A stretch of DNA of 64,000 bases. Origin: Nocardia acididurans. Its GTDB lineage: Bacteria; Actinomycetota; Actinomycetes; Mycobacteriales; Mycobacteriaceae. Below the pieces are notes generated by a model, which was given only the letters and a program-made list of their open reading frames with translations, ran no database searches and was not told the DNA's origin. This document shows, in pieces, positions 55,602 to 64,000 of the stretch. Numbering within the stretch: the first letter of the stretch is position 1; each line of letters begins with the position of its first letter. The position numbers and the translations under genes are program-made. The stretch lies in assembly GCF_016741815.1 (NCBI RefSeq), contig NZ_JAERRJ010000001.1, positions 620,001 through 684,000 of the forward strand. The letters run 5' to 3'.

Positions 55602-58600
55602 TTATCGCGCCTTGATCGGCGCGTCCTTGGCCAGGCCACTGCGTGTTTCGACGGTGACCTTCAGCTGCGGCGTCGGGTCTGCGTCGGGCACGTAGGGCGT
55701 GAACTTCTCCAGCGAACCCCAGTCCCGATGCCAGTCGTTGTCCAGATAGGACGGGATGGTCTGGGATTTCAGCAGCAGCCCGGTCCAGCCGAGCGGTCCG
55801 CCGCCGATATCGTCCTGCCAGGCGTTGGAGGCGTCGGCCCCGACCCGGTCGGGCAGGATGCGCCATTCCGGCACCTCGGCCACGCCGTCGTGGTGGTCGA
55901 ACGGCCGCTGGCACGGGAAGGCCAGGCCGACATGCCAGTCCTCCAGCACCGGAGCCGTCTCGCCCACAACGGTATTGAGCGTGGCGAGTTTCGGCAGTCG
56001 CGGCGGCGTGATGGCCACCCACTGCCGCGGCGTGATGTCGCCGTCGTGCACGATCACGCGAACGGCGTTGGCCTGCACCGGAATCTGGTCGATGGGTACG
56101 CGCAGGTTGCGCCAGGACGGGTTGGGCCCGATGTCGATGGGCCGGATCTTGGCGAGTTCGGTGAAGTTCCCAGCGTCGTCGCGGCTGCCGAACTGCACCC
56201 ACAGGTCCTGCCCGTAGGTTTCGACCCCGTCCTTGTCGACGGATTTGATGCGGCCGGCGGCGGTCACGATCAGCACCTGATAGTCCGGGTTATCGCGTTT
56301 GCCCGCGAGATCCAGGTTGTACCACTGGGTGGTGAGGTCGTTGACCTGCTGCTCACCCTCGGCGTAGCTGCCCAGCACCGGTGTCCGGGCGGGATCCAGG
56401 CCGAAGGGCAGCGCGACGCTGCTGCCGTTGATGCCGGTTTCGGCGGTGGTGCCGCCGCCGGTCCCGGCCCCGGTGGTGTTGGTGGTCTTGTTGTCGGAGT
56501 CCTTGTCCACCGAGTTGGCCCCGCCCATGACGGTCTCCTCTGCGTCGGCGGTGAGGTCGGAGGCGACGCCGTCGGGCGTGAATCCGGTGTTCTCCGCGGC
56601 CAATCCGTCAGCGGCGGACCCGGTCCACGGCAGCAGCAGTGAGTCGGCGGTATTCGTCTCCACCAGCACGTCGTCGGCGAGCGCGCACCGATTCCCGCCC
56701 AGCGCTTCGATATTCGCCTTGGCCACCGAATACGCCGGGTACTGCGAGACGGCCGCCTTGGCCATCGAGGCGACCTCGAACAGCACGAGTACGGCCGCCG
56801 CGATGGTCAGCGGCATGCTCGCGAACTTGTCGAACCCGCGCACCGGTTTCGGCTGCGTGTACGGCTCCCGGTAGTGCTGGTAGGCCGCGATGAGCAGGCA
56901 CAGCACCGCCAATCCCAGGAATCCGGTGGAGAATCCCTTGCCCGCGATGAGCGGAGCCTTGTCGAACCACGGCACGCCGTAGCTGGACACGTACCACCAC
57001 CCGTTGGGTCCGGTGAAGGTGATGGCCAGCAGGAAGAACACCGCAGCCGCGAACAGCGTCCGGTTGCGCGGTGACCGAATCCCGTTGACCCCCACCGCGA
57101 CCGCCGCCAGTGCGGCCACCGATCCGGCGAGTCCCGCGTACACGCCGAAATGGTGCGTCCACTTGGTGGGCGTGAACATCATCAGGAACAGCGACATGAA
57201 GATGATGCCCAGGATCCGCGTCGACGGCCCGCGCGAGGTGCCGGGAATCCGGCCGTTCTTGCGCAGCATCACCATGACGCACACGATCAGGCACAGCAGC
57301 ATGGCCAGAATCCCGAACCGCCGCGCCAGCGACCCGTCGGGCGAGAGCATGAGCAGCGAATCCCAGCGGGTGCGCTCGTCGAACCAGGCCACATTCGGCC
57401 CGATGAGCGTGCGCACCCGGGTGGCCTCCATGACCGAGGCGATGGTCTGATCCGCGAAAACCACCACCAGCACCAGGGTTCCGGCCGCGATACCCGGTGC
57501 GAACAGCGCCGAGTAGGGCAGCAGCCCGCCGCGAATCTTCTGCCAGCGGCTCTGTCCCGCGTCGGAAGCCTTGTCCCCCTTGGCGCGTTTGATGATCACC
57601 TGCAGTACCGGCCGCGACCCCGCGACCAGCGCCGCGATACAGATGAGCCCGGTCGGCCCGGCCGCCAGCGAGAACGCCGCGATCAGCACGCCGAGGGCGG
57701 CGGGCAGCAAACGCCCGGTGGCGATGGCCCTTTCGATGGAGCACCAGGTCAGCAGCGCGCCCGCCGCGATGAGCGGTTCCGGTCGCAGCCCGTTGTCGTA
57801 GGGCATCCACGCGGCCAGGAACACCAGCCCGGCGGTCCAGATGGCCACATTGTCGCGGCGCACCCGGGCCCCGAGCCGCGGCAGCACCTCGCGGCTGATC
57901 ACCAGCCAGCAGACGATTCCGGCGAGCAGGGACGGCAACCGCATCCACGGGCTGGCATCGCTGATCCGGGTCATCCAGGCAAGCACCTCGTACGGCCACC
58001 CGAACGGCGCTTCGGCGACCCCGAACCACCGGTAGTAGTTGGCCATGTACCCCGATTCCTTCGAGGCCCGAGCCATATTCAGGATGTAGCCGTCATCGGA
58101 GGTGTTCGCGCCGATGATGTGCCAGACGAGCAGCGTGCCCAGTACCGCGATGTCGGAGAGCCGGATCCGCCACCAGTGCGCGGGCAGGAAGCGGCGGGGT
58201 TTGCGGCCGTCGGAGGTGTCGAGCAGGTGCAGGGCGACGAGCGCGATGAGCGTGAACACGACCGCGCCGATGATGGCGAGTCTTTTGATCCAGGTGGGGC
58301 TGGTGCTGAAGCGCGCGTCGATGTTCACTTCCGCGTGCGCGGTCTTGATCCGGTCCGTCGACAGGTCGGTGAACAGGCCGACCACCTGCGGCCGGTTGTC
58401 CCCGTCGACACCGCCCTTGATCGTGTCGGCCTCGCCATAGGCGCCGAACACCTCGACGCGGGTCGCCTTCGAGTCGGAGGTGATGGACAGCCAGGCACCA
58501 TCCTGCAGTTTGATCGTCGGCACAGACAGCAGCGGAATGTTGCGCACCAGCACATTGACGACCTGACCGCCCTCGGGACCGTCCTCGAGCCGCACCACCA

Positions 58601-58895
58601 GGCCCTTGTCGACGGCCTTCCCGGAGGCGGCCGGAACGGTCGAGAACATTGTGGTCCCACTCGGTAGATCAGCCCCGAACCACATGCTGTTAGGCAGTTG
58701 CACCGACATACTCAGCGGCACATAGGAAACCAGCGGCGCTTCCACGCTCGCCGTATCCCCCTGCGGCCAAACCAGTGTCGGCCGGTCCTGCTGCACAGGC
58801 AGGATCGGCGTGATCACCGCCAGCAGAATTCCGAGTAATCCGGAGATCACGGCGATGAGGCGGATGCGGTGGAACCTTCGGGTGTCTTCGCGCAC
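55602..58895 (-). CDS. emb: Emb arabinosyltransferase, first of two
   Basis: 1097 residues. Same architecture as the next gene: N-terminal membrane segment (IRLIAVISGLLGILLAVITPILP), periplasmic beta-rich domain, GT-C loop IIGANTSDDGYILNMARASKESGYMANYYRWFGVAEAPFGW, about 13 helices including TPTKWTHHFGVYAGLAGS, and a C-terminal carbohydrate-binding domain ending DWGSLEKFTPYV. It builds the arabinan of arabinogalactan and/or lipoarabinomannan on the periplasmic side. The GTG start (VREDTRRFHRIR) is close to the divergent kinase gene, about 140 bp between starts. It is EmbC-like by order only. Confidence 0.93.
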   Translation of the reverse strand: MREDTRRFHRIRLIAVISGLLGILLAVITPILPVQQDRPTLVWPQGDTASVEAPLVSYVPLSMSVQLPNSMWFGADLPSGTTMFSTVPAASGKAVDKGLVVRLEDGPEGGQVVNVLVRNIPLLSVPTIKLQDGAWLSITSDSKATRVEVFGAYGEADTIKGGVDGDNRPQVVGLFTDLSTDRIKTAHAEVNIDARFSTSPTWIKRLAIIGAVVFTLIALVALHLLDTSDGRKPRRFLPAHWWRIRLSDIAVLGTLLVWHIIGANTSDDGYILNMARASKESGYMANYYRWFGVAEAPFGWPYEVLAWMTRISDASPWMRLPSLLAGIVCWLVISREVLPRLGARVRRDNVAIWTAGLVFLAAWMPYDNGLRPEPLIAAGALLTWCSIERAIATGRLLPAALGVLIAAFSLAAGPTGLICIAALVAGSRPVLQVIIKRAKGDKASDAGQSRWQKIRGGLLPYSALFAPGIAAGTLVLVVVFADQTIASVMEATRVRTLIGPNVAWFDERTRWDSLLMLSPDGSLARRFGILAMLLCLIVCVMVMLRKNGRIPGTSRGPSTRILGIIFMSLFLMMFTPTKWTHHFGVYAGLAGSVAALAAVAVGVNGIRSPRNRTLFAAAVFFLLAITFTGPNGWWYVSSYGVPWFDKAPLIAGKGFSTGFLGLAVLCLLIAAYQHYREPYTQPKPVRGFDKFASMPLTIAAAVLVLFEVASMAKAAVSQYPAYSVAKANIEALGGNRCALADDVLVETNTADSLLLPWTGSAADGLAAENTGFTPDGVASDLTADAEETVMGGANSVDKDSDNKTTNTTGAGTGGGTTAETGINGSSVALPFGLDPARTPVLGSYAEGEQQVNDLTTQWYNLDLAGKRDNPDYQVLIVTAAGRIKSVDKDGVETYGQDLWVQFGSRDDAGNFTELAKIRPIDIGPNPSWRNLRVPIDQIPVQANAVRVIVHDGDITPRQWVAITPPRLPKLATLNTVVGETAPVLEDWHVGLAFPCQRPFDHHDGVAEVPEWRILPDRVGADASNAWQDDIGGGPLGWTGLLLKSQTIPSYLDNDWHRDWGSLEKFTPYVPDADPTPQLKVTVETRSGLAKDAPIKAR

Positions 58896-59035
58896 GATCC
58901 CCGATCGTATAGATCGGTCCCGGAGGTGAGCGGGATGCCATGGAGCTGAGGGGTTGGCCGGATCGGAGGATCTGCGTCAGGATGGTGTCTATTCCAACTG
59001 GGCGAGGGGCCGGGACGGAAGAACACGAGGATCCA

Positions 59036-60952
59036 ATGAGCGAATTGCGGCCGGGCGAGGTGATCGCCGGGTATGTGATCGCGCGTCGGATCGGCGCCGG
59101 GGGATCGGGTGTGGTCTATGCGGCCCGCCATCCCCGGTTGCCGAGGCTGACTGCTTTCAAGGTGTTGAAGCGCGACGAGTACACGGTGGACGACGACGCC
59201 TGGCGGCGGTTCGAGCGCGAGGCGGAGATCGCGGCGCATTTCGATCACCCGAATATCGTGCAGATCTACGATCGCGGGCTCGGCGATGACCGGTTGTGGA
59301 TCTCCATGCAGTACATCGAGGGCACGGATGCGTCCGCGCTGCAGGGTATTTCACCGCAGCGGGCGTTGCGGATCATCACCGAGATCGGGGCCGCGCTCGA
59401 CTACGCGCACGGCAAGGGCGTCCTGCACCGCGATGTGAAGCCCTCCAACATCCTGCTCGCGGCCCCGGACAACGGGCGTCCGGAGCGCGCGTTGCTCACC
59501 GACTTCGGCATCGCCCGCCTGCACGACGAGACCACGGCTCTCACTCGCACCGGAAACATCTCCGCCACTTTCGCTTTCGCCTCCCCGGAGCAGGTGTCGG
59601 ATCAGCCCGTCGGCGCGCAGTCCGACCAATACTCGTTGGCCTGCACGCTTTTCGTGCTGCTCACCGACCAGCGCCCGTTCGCCGCCACCAGCCCGCTCGG
59701 CTGGGTGCACGCCCACACCATGAAGCCTCCGCTGCGGGTGACCGAGGTCCGCCCCGACCTGCCGTCCGCACTGGACGCGGTGCTGCAACGCGCCCTGTCG
59801 AAGGAACCGCACGATCGCTTCCCGACCTGTATGGAGTTCGCCGAGGCCGCGTCCCGCGCCTACTACGGCGACTCCGACACCACGGTCACCCCGCCCGCGG
59901 GGATTCCGGCGGCACAGGACGAGACCACGCAGGTCACCGCGCCGCTGGGTGCCATGGCCACCGGCGCGACAGCCGAGCCGCCGCGAAAAGCGCTGCGGCT
60001 GCGCCTGTTCCGAAACCGGGTACTGATTCCCGCCGCGGTGGTCGTACTGGCCGCCGCCGGTGCGGGGACCGCGTTCCTGCTGCGTGACACCACACCGCCC
60101 GCACCGACCAGCGTCCCCGACAAGTTCCTCGGCACCTGGCTGGCCACCGAGGGAAAGACCAACTACCGGTTGGTGATCCAGCAGGGCAGGCCGGGCGACG
60201 CGGTGCTGTCGAGTCGCGTGGACGGGGTGCTCGGCAACGGCTCCGCCTTCCACTGCGAGTTCTCCGCCCCCTTCGACGAGGTGCCCGCCGGCGGTGACCG
60301 CCTGCTCGTCGGCCAGTCCGAGGTTGTGGCGGGCACGCCCGCGAACGCCTGCCGCGCCAATGCCCCCACCACGCTCAATCTGCTGGACGACGGCCGCATC
60401 AGCCGCAAAACCGATGTGAGCGGCCTGATCACCTACACCCGCGCGGATGCGCTGGCGCAGTCCTGGAACGCCGAGCACGCCGCCATCGCGCAGGCGTTCC
60501 CGAGCCTGGTGGGCAAGCTGGGTGCGAACGGTCGCTCGACGGGCTGGCAGGGCGCGTCCTGTCTGGCCCGGGATCCGAGCGCCACCGATGCGGCGACCGC
60601 GCAGGGCGCGCACCGCATCCTCTGCAATCCCACCGACGACACCGGTCAGGTGCGCTTCGACATCTTCGATTTCGGTTCCCGCCCAGCGCGTTCCGCCGCC
60701 GATATCTTCTTCGAGGGGCAGGCGGGCACGAAGCCGTTCGCGCACCGCGATGTCGCCGGTGAACTGACGATCCTCACCGAGCGCGGCATCGATCCGGCCG
60801 CGCAGCGCGACAGCGATTCCCGGCGCATCCTGACCGCGGTCACCTTCCCCGACGGTGATCCGCGGTCCCGGTTCGTGCTCGTCGTGCGCTGGCCGGACCA
60901 CACCGTGAACGAATTACTCGACACCTGGCTGGCCGCCGCACCGTTGAGATAG
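59036..60952 (+). CDS. Transmembrane Ser/Thr protein kinase (PknB type)
   Basis: 638 residues from the ATG at 59036, with GAGGATCC upstream; the open frame begins 96 bp earlier without support. Kinase domain at about 8-275: glycine loop RRIGAGGSGVVYAA, Lys in AFKVLK, HRDVKPSNILL, DFGIARL, and SPEQVSDQPVGAQSDQYSLACTLF. A juxtamembrane linker leads to one helix at about 327-346 (VLIPAAVVVLAAAGAGTAFLL). The extracellular part of about 290 residues has no PASTA repeats and is of unknown type, with several Cys. It sits divergently between emb and aftA, so it may sense and control arabinan synthesis; that is inference. Confidence 0.92.
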   Translation: MSELRPGEVIAGYVIARRIGAGGSGVVYAARHPRLPRLTAFKVLKRDEYTVDDDAWRRFEREAEIAAHFDHPNIVQIYDRGLGDDRLWISMQYIEGTDASALQGISPQRALRIITEIGAALDYAHGKGVLHRDVKPSNILLAAPDNGRPERALLTDFGIARLHDETTALTRTGNISATFAFASPEQVSDQPVGAQSDQYSLACTLFVLLTDQRPFAATSPLGWVHAHTMKPPLRVTEVRPDLPSALDAVLQRALSKEPHDRFPTCMEFAEAASRAYYGDSDTTVTPPAGIPAAQDETTQVTAPLGAMATGATAEPPRKALRLRLFRNRVLIPAAVVVLAAAGAGTAFLLRDTTPPAPTSVPDKFLGTWLATEGKTNYRLVIQQGRPGDAVLSSRVDGVLGNGSAFHCEFSAPFDEVPAGGDRLLVGQSEVVAGTPANACRANAPTTLNLLDDGRISRKTDVSGLITYTRADALAQSWNAEHAAIAQAFPSLVGKLGANGRSTGWQGASCLARDPSATDAATAQGAHRILCNPTDDTGQVRFDIFDFGSRPARSAADIFFEGQAGTKPFAHRDVAGELTILTERGIDPAAQRDSDSRRILTAVTFPDGDPRSRFVLVVRWPDHTVNELLDTWLAAAPLR

Positions 60953-60986
60953 CCGCGCGCCGAGCCGGATTCGCGGTGTCCCGGGT

Positions 60987-61538
60987 TCAGGCGCGGTAGC
61001 GCATGAGCACCACCCCGGAGCGGAACACCCGCGCCTCCACGAGCCGCAGCCGGGGCAGCATGATTCCGCTCGGGAACAGTCGCGCACCCCGTCCGAGCAC
61101 CACCGGATGCTGGAACAGCCGGTACTCGTCCACGAGCCCGGCCGCCGCCAGCGAATGCACCAGCGTGATGCTGCCCGTGCACACGATGTCCTCGCCCGGC
61201 ATGGATTTCAGCAGCCGGATCTCATCGGCGAGCGGGCCGCGCAGTACGGTCGTGTTCTCCCATCCGGGATCGCCCAGCGTCCGCGACGCCACATATTTCT
61301 CCACCTTGTTCAGGTAGTCGGCCACCCCGGTGGTGTCGTCGGTCTGGATGGGCCAGTAGCCGCGCATCTCCTCGAAGGTGATGCGCCCGAACAGGACGGC
61401 GTCCGCCGCTTCGAACTGTTCCCGTACGGCTTCCACCTGGTCGCTCTCGTCGGGCCCTTCGGCCACGGCGAACCAGCCGCCGGTCGCGTCGATCACCCCG
61501 TCGATGGTGATGTTCTCGGTGACGATCAGATCTCGCAT
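60987..61538 (-). CDS. RibD C-terminal/dihydrofolate-reductase-fold protein
   Basis: 183 residues from the ATG at 61538, with CGGAGG seven bases upstream; an in-frame ATG at 61568 adds ten residues without a ribosome site. The DHFR-like fold shows in LIVTENITIDGVIDATGGWF, VLFGRITFEEMRGYWP, and IVCTGSITLVHSLAAAGLVDEYRLFQHPVVLGRGARLF. Stand-alone members are NADPH-dependent reductases with unclear substrates. The gene converges on the kinase gene with a 34-bp gap. Confidence 0.88.
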   Translation of the reverse strand: MRDLIVTENITIDGVIDATGGWFAVAEGPDESDQVEAVREQFEAADAVLFGRITFEEMRGYWPIQTDDTTGVADYLNKVEKYVASRTLGDPGWENTTVLRGPLADEIRLLKSMPGEDIVCTGSITLVHSLAAAGLVDEYRLFQHPVVLGRGARLFPSGIMLPRLRLVEARVFRSGVVLMRYRA

Positions 61539-61643
61539 GTCGAGCCTCCGAATCACATGGTCGGTCACCGACTAGGACGGGACGGCGGAGCCGAACTCAT
61601 CGTTCGATGCGGAAGAAATCTGTTCTGCCAGTTCAGCAGGGGT

Positions 61644-63431
61644 TTATGCGAGTCCGCGCACATCCCACAGCCAGACGCCGTCGACCTGGCGCGCGGATAT
61701 GCCGAGCAGTTGGTCCACGGTGGCGCGCAGGACATCCGCCTTGTCGGTGGGCGGCAGCACGACCACATCGGCCCGCCAGTACCGCAGATCGTCGAGCGCC
61801 TGCTGCTGGTCCGCCGTGGTGATCACCGGCACCGTGCCGGTCTGCTGGGCCTTGATCAGCAGGGTCGCGGTGGGCCGGTTGTCGGGGCCGTAGTGCCCCT
61901 TCCTGTCGGTTCCGGTCGGGCCGACGAAATATCCTCCGGCGAGTGGGAATTCGAATCCGGAGTCGGCCTGCCAGCGCAGGGCGCGCGCGTCCGGGGGAGT
62001 GGGCGGGGGCGCGATCACCACGGAGCCGCCCGAAACGTACTGCCGCACAGTGCCATCGGTGAAGAAGGCGGGGGTCGCCGGTCGCTGCACCACCGGGAGG
62101 ATGGTCGGCGTGAGCGGCAGCAGGGCCAGGGTCAGTGCCGCGAACCAGCCGAGCGGCCGCCAATCCACCGGCGCGTCCCGCCACCGGTTCGCGGCCCGCT
62201 GGGTGGCCACCGCGAGTATCGCCGCGATGGCCGGTATCGCGGCCATGGTGAGCCGGGATTCCAGCACCGTGTTCAGCAGCGGCACGGATTCCAGCCGGTG
62301 CCAGGGTAATTCGATGCCGGTGTCGTCCTTGCCGATGACCAGGGTCGAGCCGAGCGACAGCAGGGTGAACACCGCGATCACCGCGGCGGCGGCTCGCACG
62401 ACGCGGTCGCGCCACAGGAATGCGACGGTCACGGCGACGAGCAGCAGCAGCGGCCAGCCGAAGTACGCGTTCTCCTCGGTCGGATTGATGGCCACGTTCT
62501 GCCCGTGCAGCAGCAGGCCGCCGAGGGATTCGGACGGGAACTGGAACAGCGCCTTCAGATCGTTGCCCATCGGCCCGTGATCGATGGACCGATACGACTG
62601 CGGGCCGAAGAACTGCCACCACAGCGGAATCACGGTGAGCGCCATGGTGATCAGCGCCGCGGGCACCAGCGTCCGCAGCGCCGTCCGCACGGCGTGCAGC
62701 CCGGCGCGTGGGGACGGCAGGTGGTAGACCAGCGCGAAAAGTCCGAACGCGAGCGCGAAGATCAGCAGTGGTTCCTCGCCGAGTGCGATCTGCGCTGCGA
62801 CCAGAAGTCCGAGCCCGAACACGTCGCGCAGTCGTGCGCGCTCCCGCCGGGCGACCCGGATGATCAGCTGCGCGATCACCGGAAGCAGCGCCAGCGCAAC
62901 GAAATTCGGGTGCGCGTTGGCGTGCGAGATCATGGCCGGCGCGAACCCGCAGAACAGACCGCCCACGGCCGCAGCCGGTTTCGACTCGACCAGTTCCCGG
63001 GAGAACAGCCGGTACCAGGCGAAGGCGGTGCCGGACAGGCCCAGCGTGAGCACGAGCACGAAGGTGACGGTCGGCCCGAACAGCAGCGTGACCGGCGTGA
63101 GCGGAACGCCCACCCCGAACATGGCGGTATTGGCCATCATGTTCACGCCGTCGGGGAAGTTCTGCAGGTTCGTTCCGAGCGGATTCTCCAGGTGTGCCAC
63201 GCTGTGCGCGGTGACCGCGAAGAACCACTCCCACATGGTCTGGTCCTGGCCGCTCTTGATCAGATACCCGCTGCCGGGGTGCCGCCACTGCCCGGACAGC
63301 ACTGTCACGGCAAGCGCGAGATAGCCGAGGGCGACGACCGTATCGGTGCGCGCGGATCGCAGTCGCGTCGTGAGCCGTTGTCGCCGTGTGCGGCCGGTGT
63401 GCGTGGTCGGCCGATCGAGTACCTCTGCCAT
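61644..63431 (-). CDS. Large GT-C-like integral membrane protein
   Basis: 595 residues with about ten to eleven hydrophobic helices and a soluble C-terminal domain of roughly 160 residues (from RPATPAFFTDGTVRQY). The first extracytoplasmic loop has GYLIKSGQDQTMWEWFF, with the acidic residue position used by GT-C glycosyltransferases, followed by LENPLGTNLQNFPDGVNMMANTAMFG, a block I recognise from uncharacterised actinobacterial membrane glycosyltransferases. It could transfer a sugar from a polyprenyl donor to the envelope. Being next to aftA and the emb genes supports a wall role, but no substrate can be named. The ATG start is followed upstream by a cluster of DnaA-box-like sites. Confidence 0.7.
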   Translation of the reverse strand: MAEVLDRPTTHTGRTRRQRLTTRLRSARTDTVVALGYLALAVTVLSGQWRHPGSGYLIKSGQDQTMWEWFFAVTAHSVAHLENPLGTNLQNFPDGVNMMANTAMFGVGVPLTPVTLLFGPTVTFVLVLTLGLSGTAFAWYRLFSRELVESKPAAAVGGLFCGFAPAMISHANAHPNFVALALLPVIAQLIIRVARRERARLRDVFGLGLLVAAQIALGEEPLLIFALAFGLFALVYHLPSPRAGLHAVRTALRTLVPAALITMALTVIPLWWQFFGPQSYRSIDHGPMGNDLKALFQFPSESLGGLLLHGQNVAINPTEENAYFGWPLLLLVAVTVAFLWRDRVVRAAAAVIAVFTLLSLGSTLVIGKDDTGIELPWHRLESVPLLNTVLESRLTMAAIPAIAAILAVATQRAANRWRDAPVDWRPLGWFAALTLALLPLTPTILPVVQRPATPAFFTDGTVRQYVSGGSVVIAPPPTPPDARALRWQADSGFEFPLAGGYFVGPTGTDRKGHYGPDNRPTATLLIKAQQTGTVPVITTADQQQALDDLRYWRADVVVLPPTDKADVLRATVDQLLGISARQVDGVWLWDVRGLA

Positions 63432-63502
63432 CGCCCGGCCACGCTAGTGCGCGCGGCTGAGAGCCTGCTGGCAAGTGGATGAGTTATCCCGAGCAGGAAG
63501 GG

Positions 63503-63557
63503 TTATCCACAGAAACGGGCCCGAAATCTGTGGATGAAGGCCCGATTCTGTGCATAA
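63503..63557. promoter_or_regulatory. Cluster of DnaA-box-like sites upstream of the GT-C-like gene
   Basis: TTATCCACA (63503-63511) is a perfect DnaA box. TGTGGATGA (63529-63537) and TGTGCATAA (63549-63557) are each one mismatch from the reverse complement TGTGGATAA. A weaker TTATCCCGA lies at 63484. They fall in the 180-bp gap between aftA and the membrane protein gene, 72-126 bp before the latter's start. Confidence 0.6.
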
Positions 63558-63611
63558 CCGAGGCTTGTCTCGTTGTCCGCTATAGACATTCGTGACCTGA
63601 GCCACACGATG

Positions 63612-64000
63612 TCAGCGGCGCACCACGACCGTGAACGGCCCGATGTCGGTGATCTGGAAGCGCGGATCCTCGAACAGCGCCTTGGGGAACGCCACCGTGA
63701 ACCGCTTCACGTTCGGATCGTTCGGGTACACGTCCTCGGACAGCCGCAGCGTGTATCGATCGCCCGCGTCCCGGAATACGAACGCGTCGGGAGCACGCCA
63801 CGGGCAACGCTCCAGCGCCGCGATCAACTCCTGCGGCGTCTTCAGCTCCGCCCAGCGTTTGATCTCGGCCGTGCGGCCCGGGAAGTCCGCCAGCGGATTC
63901 GCGTAGTGGGAAGTCAGCGCCTGGAAACCGTAGTACGGGTAGATGGCCAGGAAGCTCGTATCCGCGGTCAGCACAACGCTCTCGTCGCGCGCCCGCCCGG
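63612..64000 (-). CDS. aftA: Arabinofuranosyltransferase AftA, C-terminal part (truncated by window edge)
   Basis: The last 129 codons of a minus-strand gene that is open to the window edge. The sequence YPYYGFQALTSHYANPLADFPGRTAEIKRW, then APDAFVFRDAGDRYTLRLSEDVYPNDPNVKRFTVAF and a terminal DIGPFTVVVRR, matches the soluble C-terminal domain of AftA (Rv3792). AftA adds the first arabinofuranose residue to galactan from DPA, before Emb extension. In M. tuberculosis aftA is immediately upstream of embC; here a membrane protein, a reductase and a kinase gene lie between. The start and membrane part are outside the window. Confidence 0.9.
   Translation of the reverse strand, partial: GRARDESVVLTADTSFLAIYPYYGFQALTSHYANPLADFPGRTAEIKRWAELKTPQELIAALERCPWRAPDAFVFRDAGDRYTLRLSEDVYPNDPNVKRFTVAFPKALFEDPRFQITDIGPFTVVVRR

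Noticed and set aside
55500..56202. N-terminal extension of the second Emb protein to 1396 residues
   Set aside because: The extension overlaps the end of the first emb gene in another frame and lacks similarity; the GTG at 55500 gives the normal Emb N-terminus.
63484..63557. The DnaA boxes as the chromosomal origin
   Set aside because: No dnaA, dnaN, recF or rpmH nearby, no AT-rich unwinding region, and too few boxes.

Overview
This is a high-GC actinobacterial chromosome segment from a mycolic-acid-producing organism, most likely Nocardia or a close Nocardiaceae relative. The reasons are that the complete cell-envelope assembly locus (glf, glfT2, ubiA, aftB, mycolyltransferases, fadD32, pks13, accD4, emb, aftA) lies in the same relative order as M. 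tuberculosis Rv3818 to Rv3792, that GTG starts and 4-bp overlaps are common, and that LGFP-repeat proteins are present. No mobile element, phage, CRISPR array, tRNA or rRNA was seen.

Layout. 1-3.4 kb: the 3' part of a thioredoxin-fold gene, a small BP74-domain protein, a metallo-beta-lactamase/Rieske protein (Rv3818-like) and a lipoprotein. 3.4-13 kb: a PlsC-type acyltransferase, a minus-strand peptide ABC transporter operon with two consecutive substrate-binding lipoproteins, and a HAD phosphatase (Rv3813c-like). 13-22 kb: envelope and accessory genes, namely a secreted PGRP-type amidase with an LGFP repeat (Rv3811-like), a SpoIID/LytB protein, a divergent MarR/EamA pair around inverted-repeat operators, a Rossmann protein, an S1 protease, a TipA-like MerR regulator and an unidentified secreted protein beside glf.

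22.2-29 kb: the galactan/arabinan precursor operon glf-glfT2-PAP2 phosphatase-ubiA-aftB, in which almost every junction is a 4-bp stop/start overlap. 29.1-40 kb: eight consecutive antigen-85-type mycolyltransferase genes, all keeping the Ser-Glu-His triad. They fall into three sequence classes in the order A-A-A-A-B-C-B-C. The C members carry C-terminal LGFP repeats, and a conserved, apparently structured intergenic element occurs twice inside the A block. 40-51 kb: a DUF732 lipoprotein, a cutinase-like Rv3802 homologue, and fadD32-pks13-accD4, which condense and activate the mycolate chain. 51-64 kb: a small DUF5988-like protein, an alpha/beta hydrolase, two Emb arabinosyltransferases, a Ser/Thr kinase, a RibD/DHFR-fold protein, a large GT-C-like membrane protein, a DnaA-box-like cluster, and the 3' end of aftA at the window edge.

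Together the genes make the galactofuran (Glf, GlfT2), the decaprenyl-phosphoryl-arabinose precursor (UbiA, PAP2 phosphatase), the arabinan (AftA, Emb, AftB), and the mycolates (FadD32, AccD4, Pks13), and then attach the mycolates (eight mycolyltransferases). The most unusual part is the amplified and apparently cassette-duplicated mycolyltransferase array with its repeated non-coding element.
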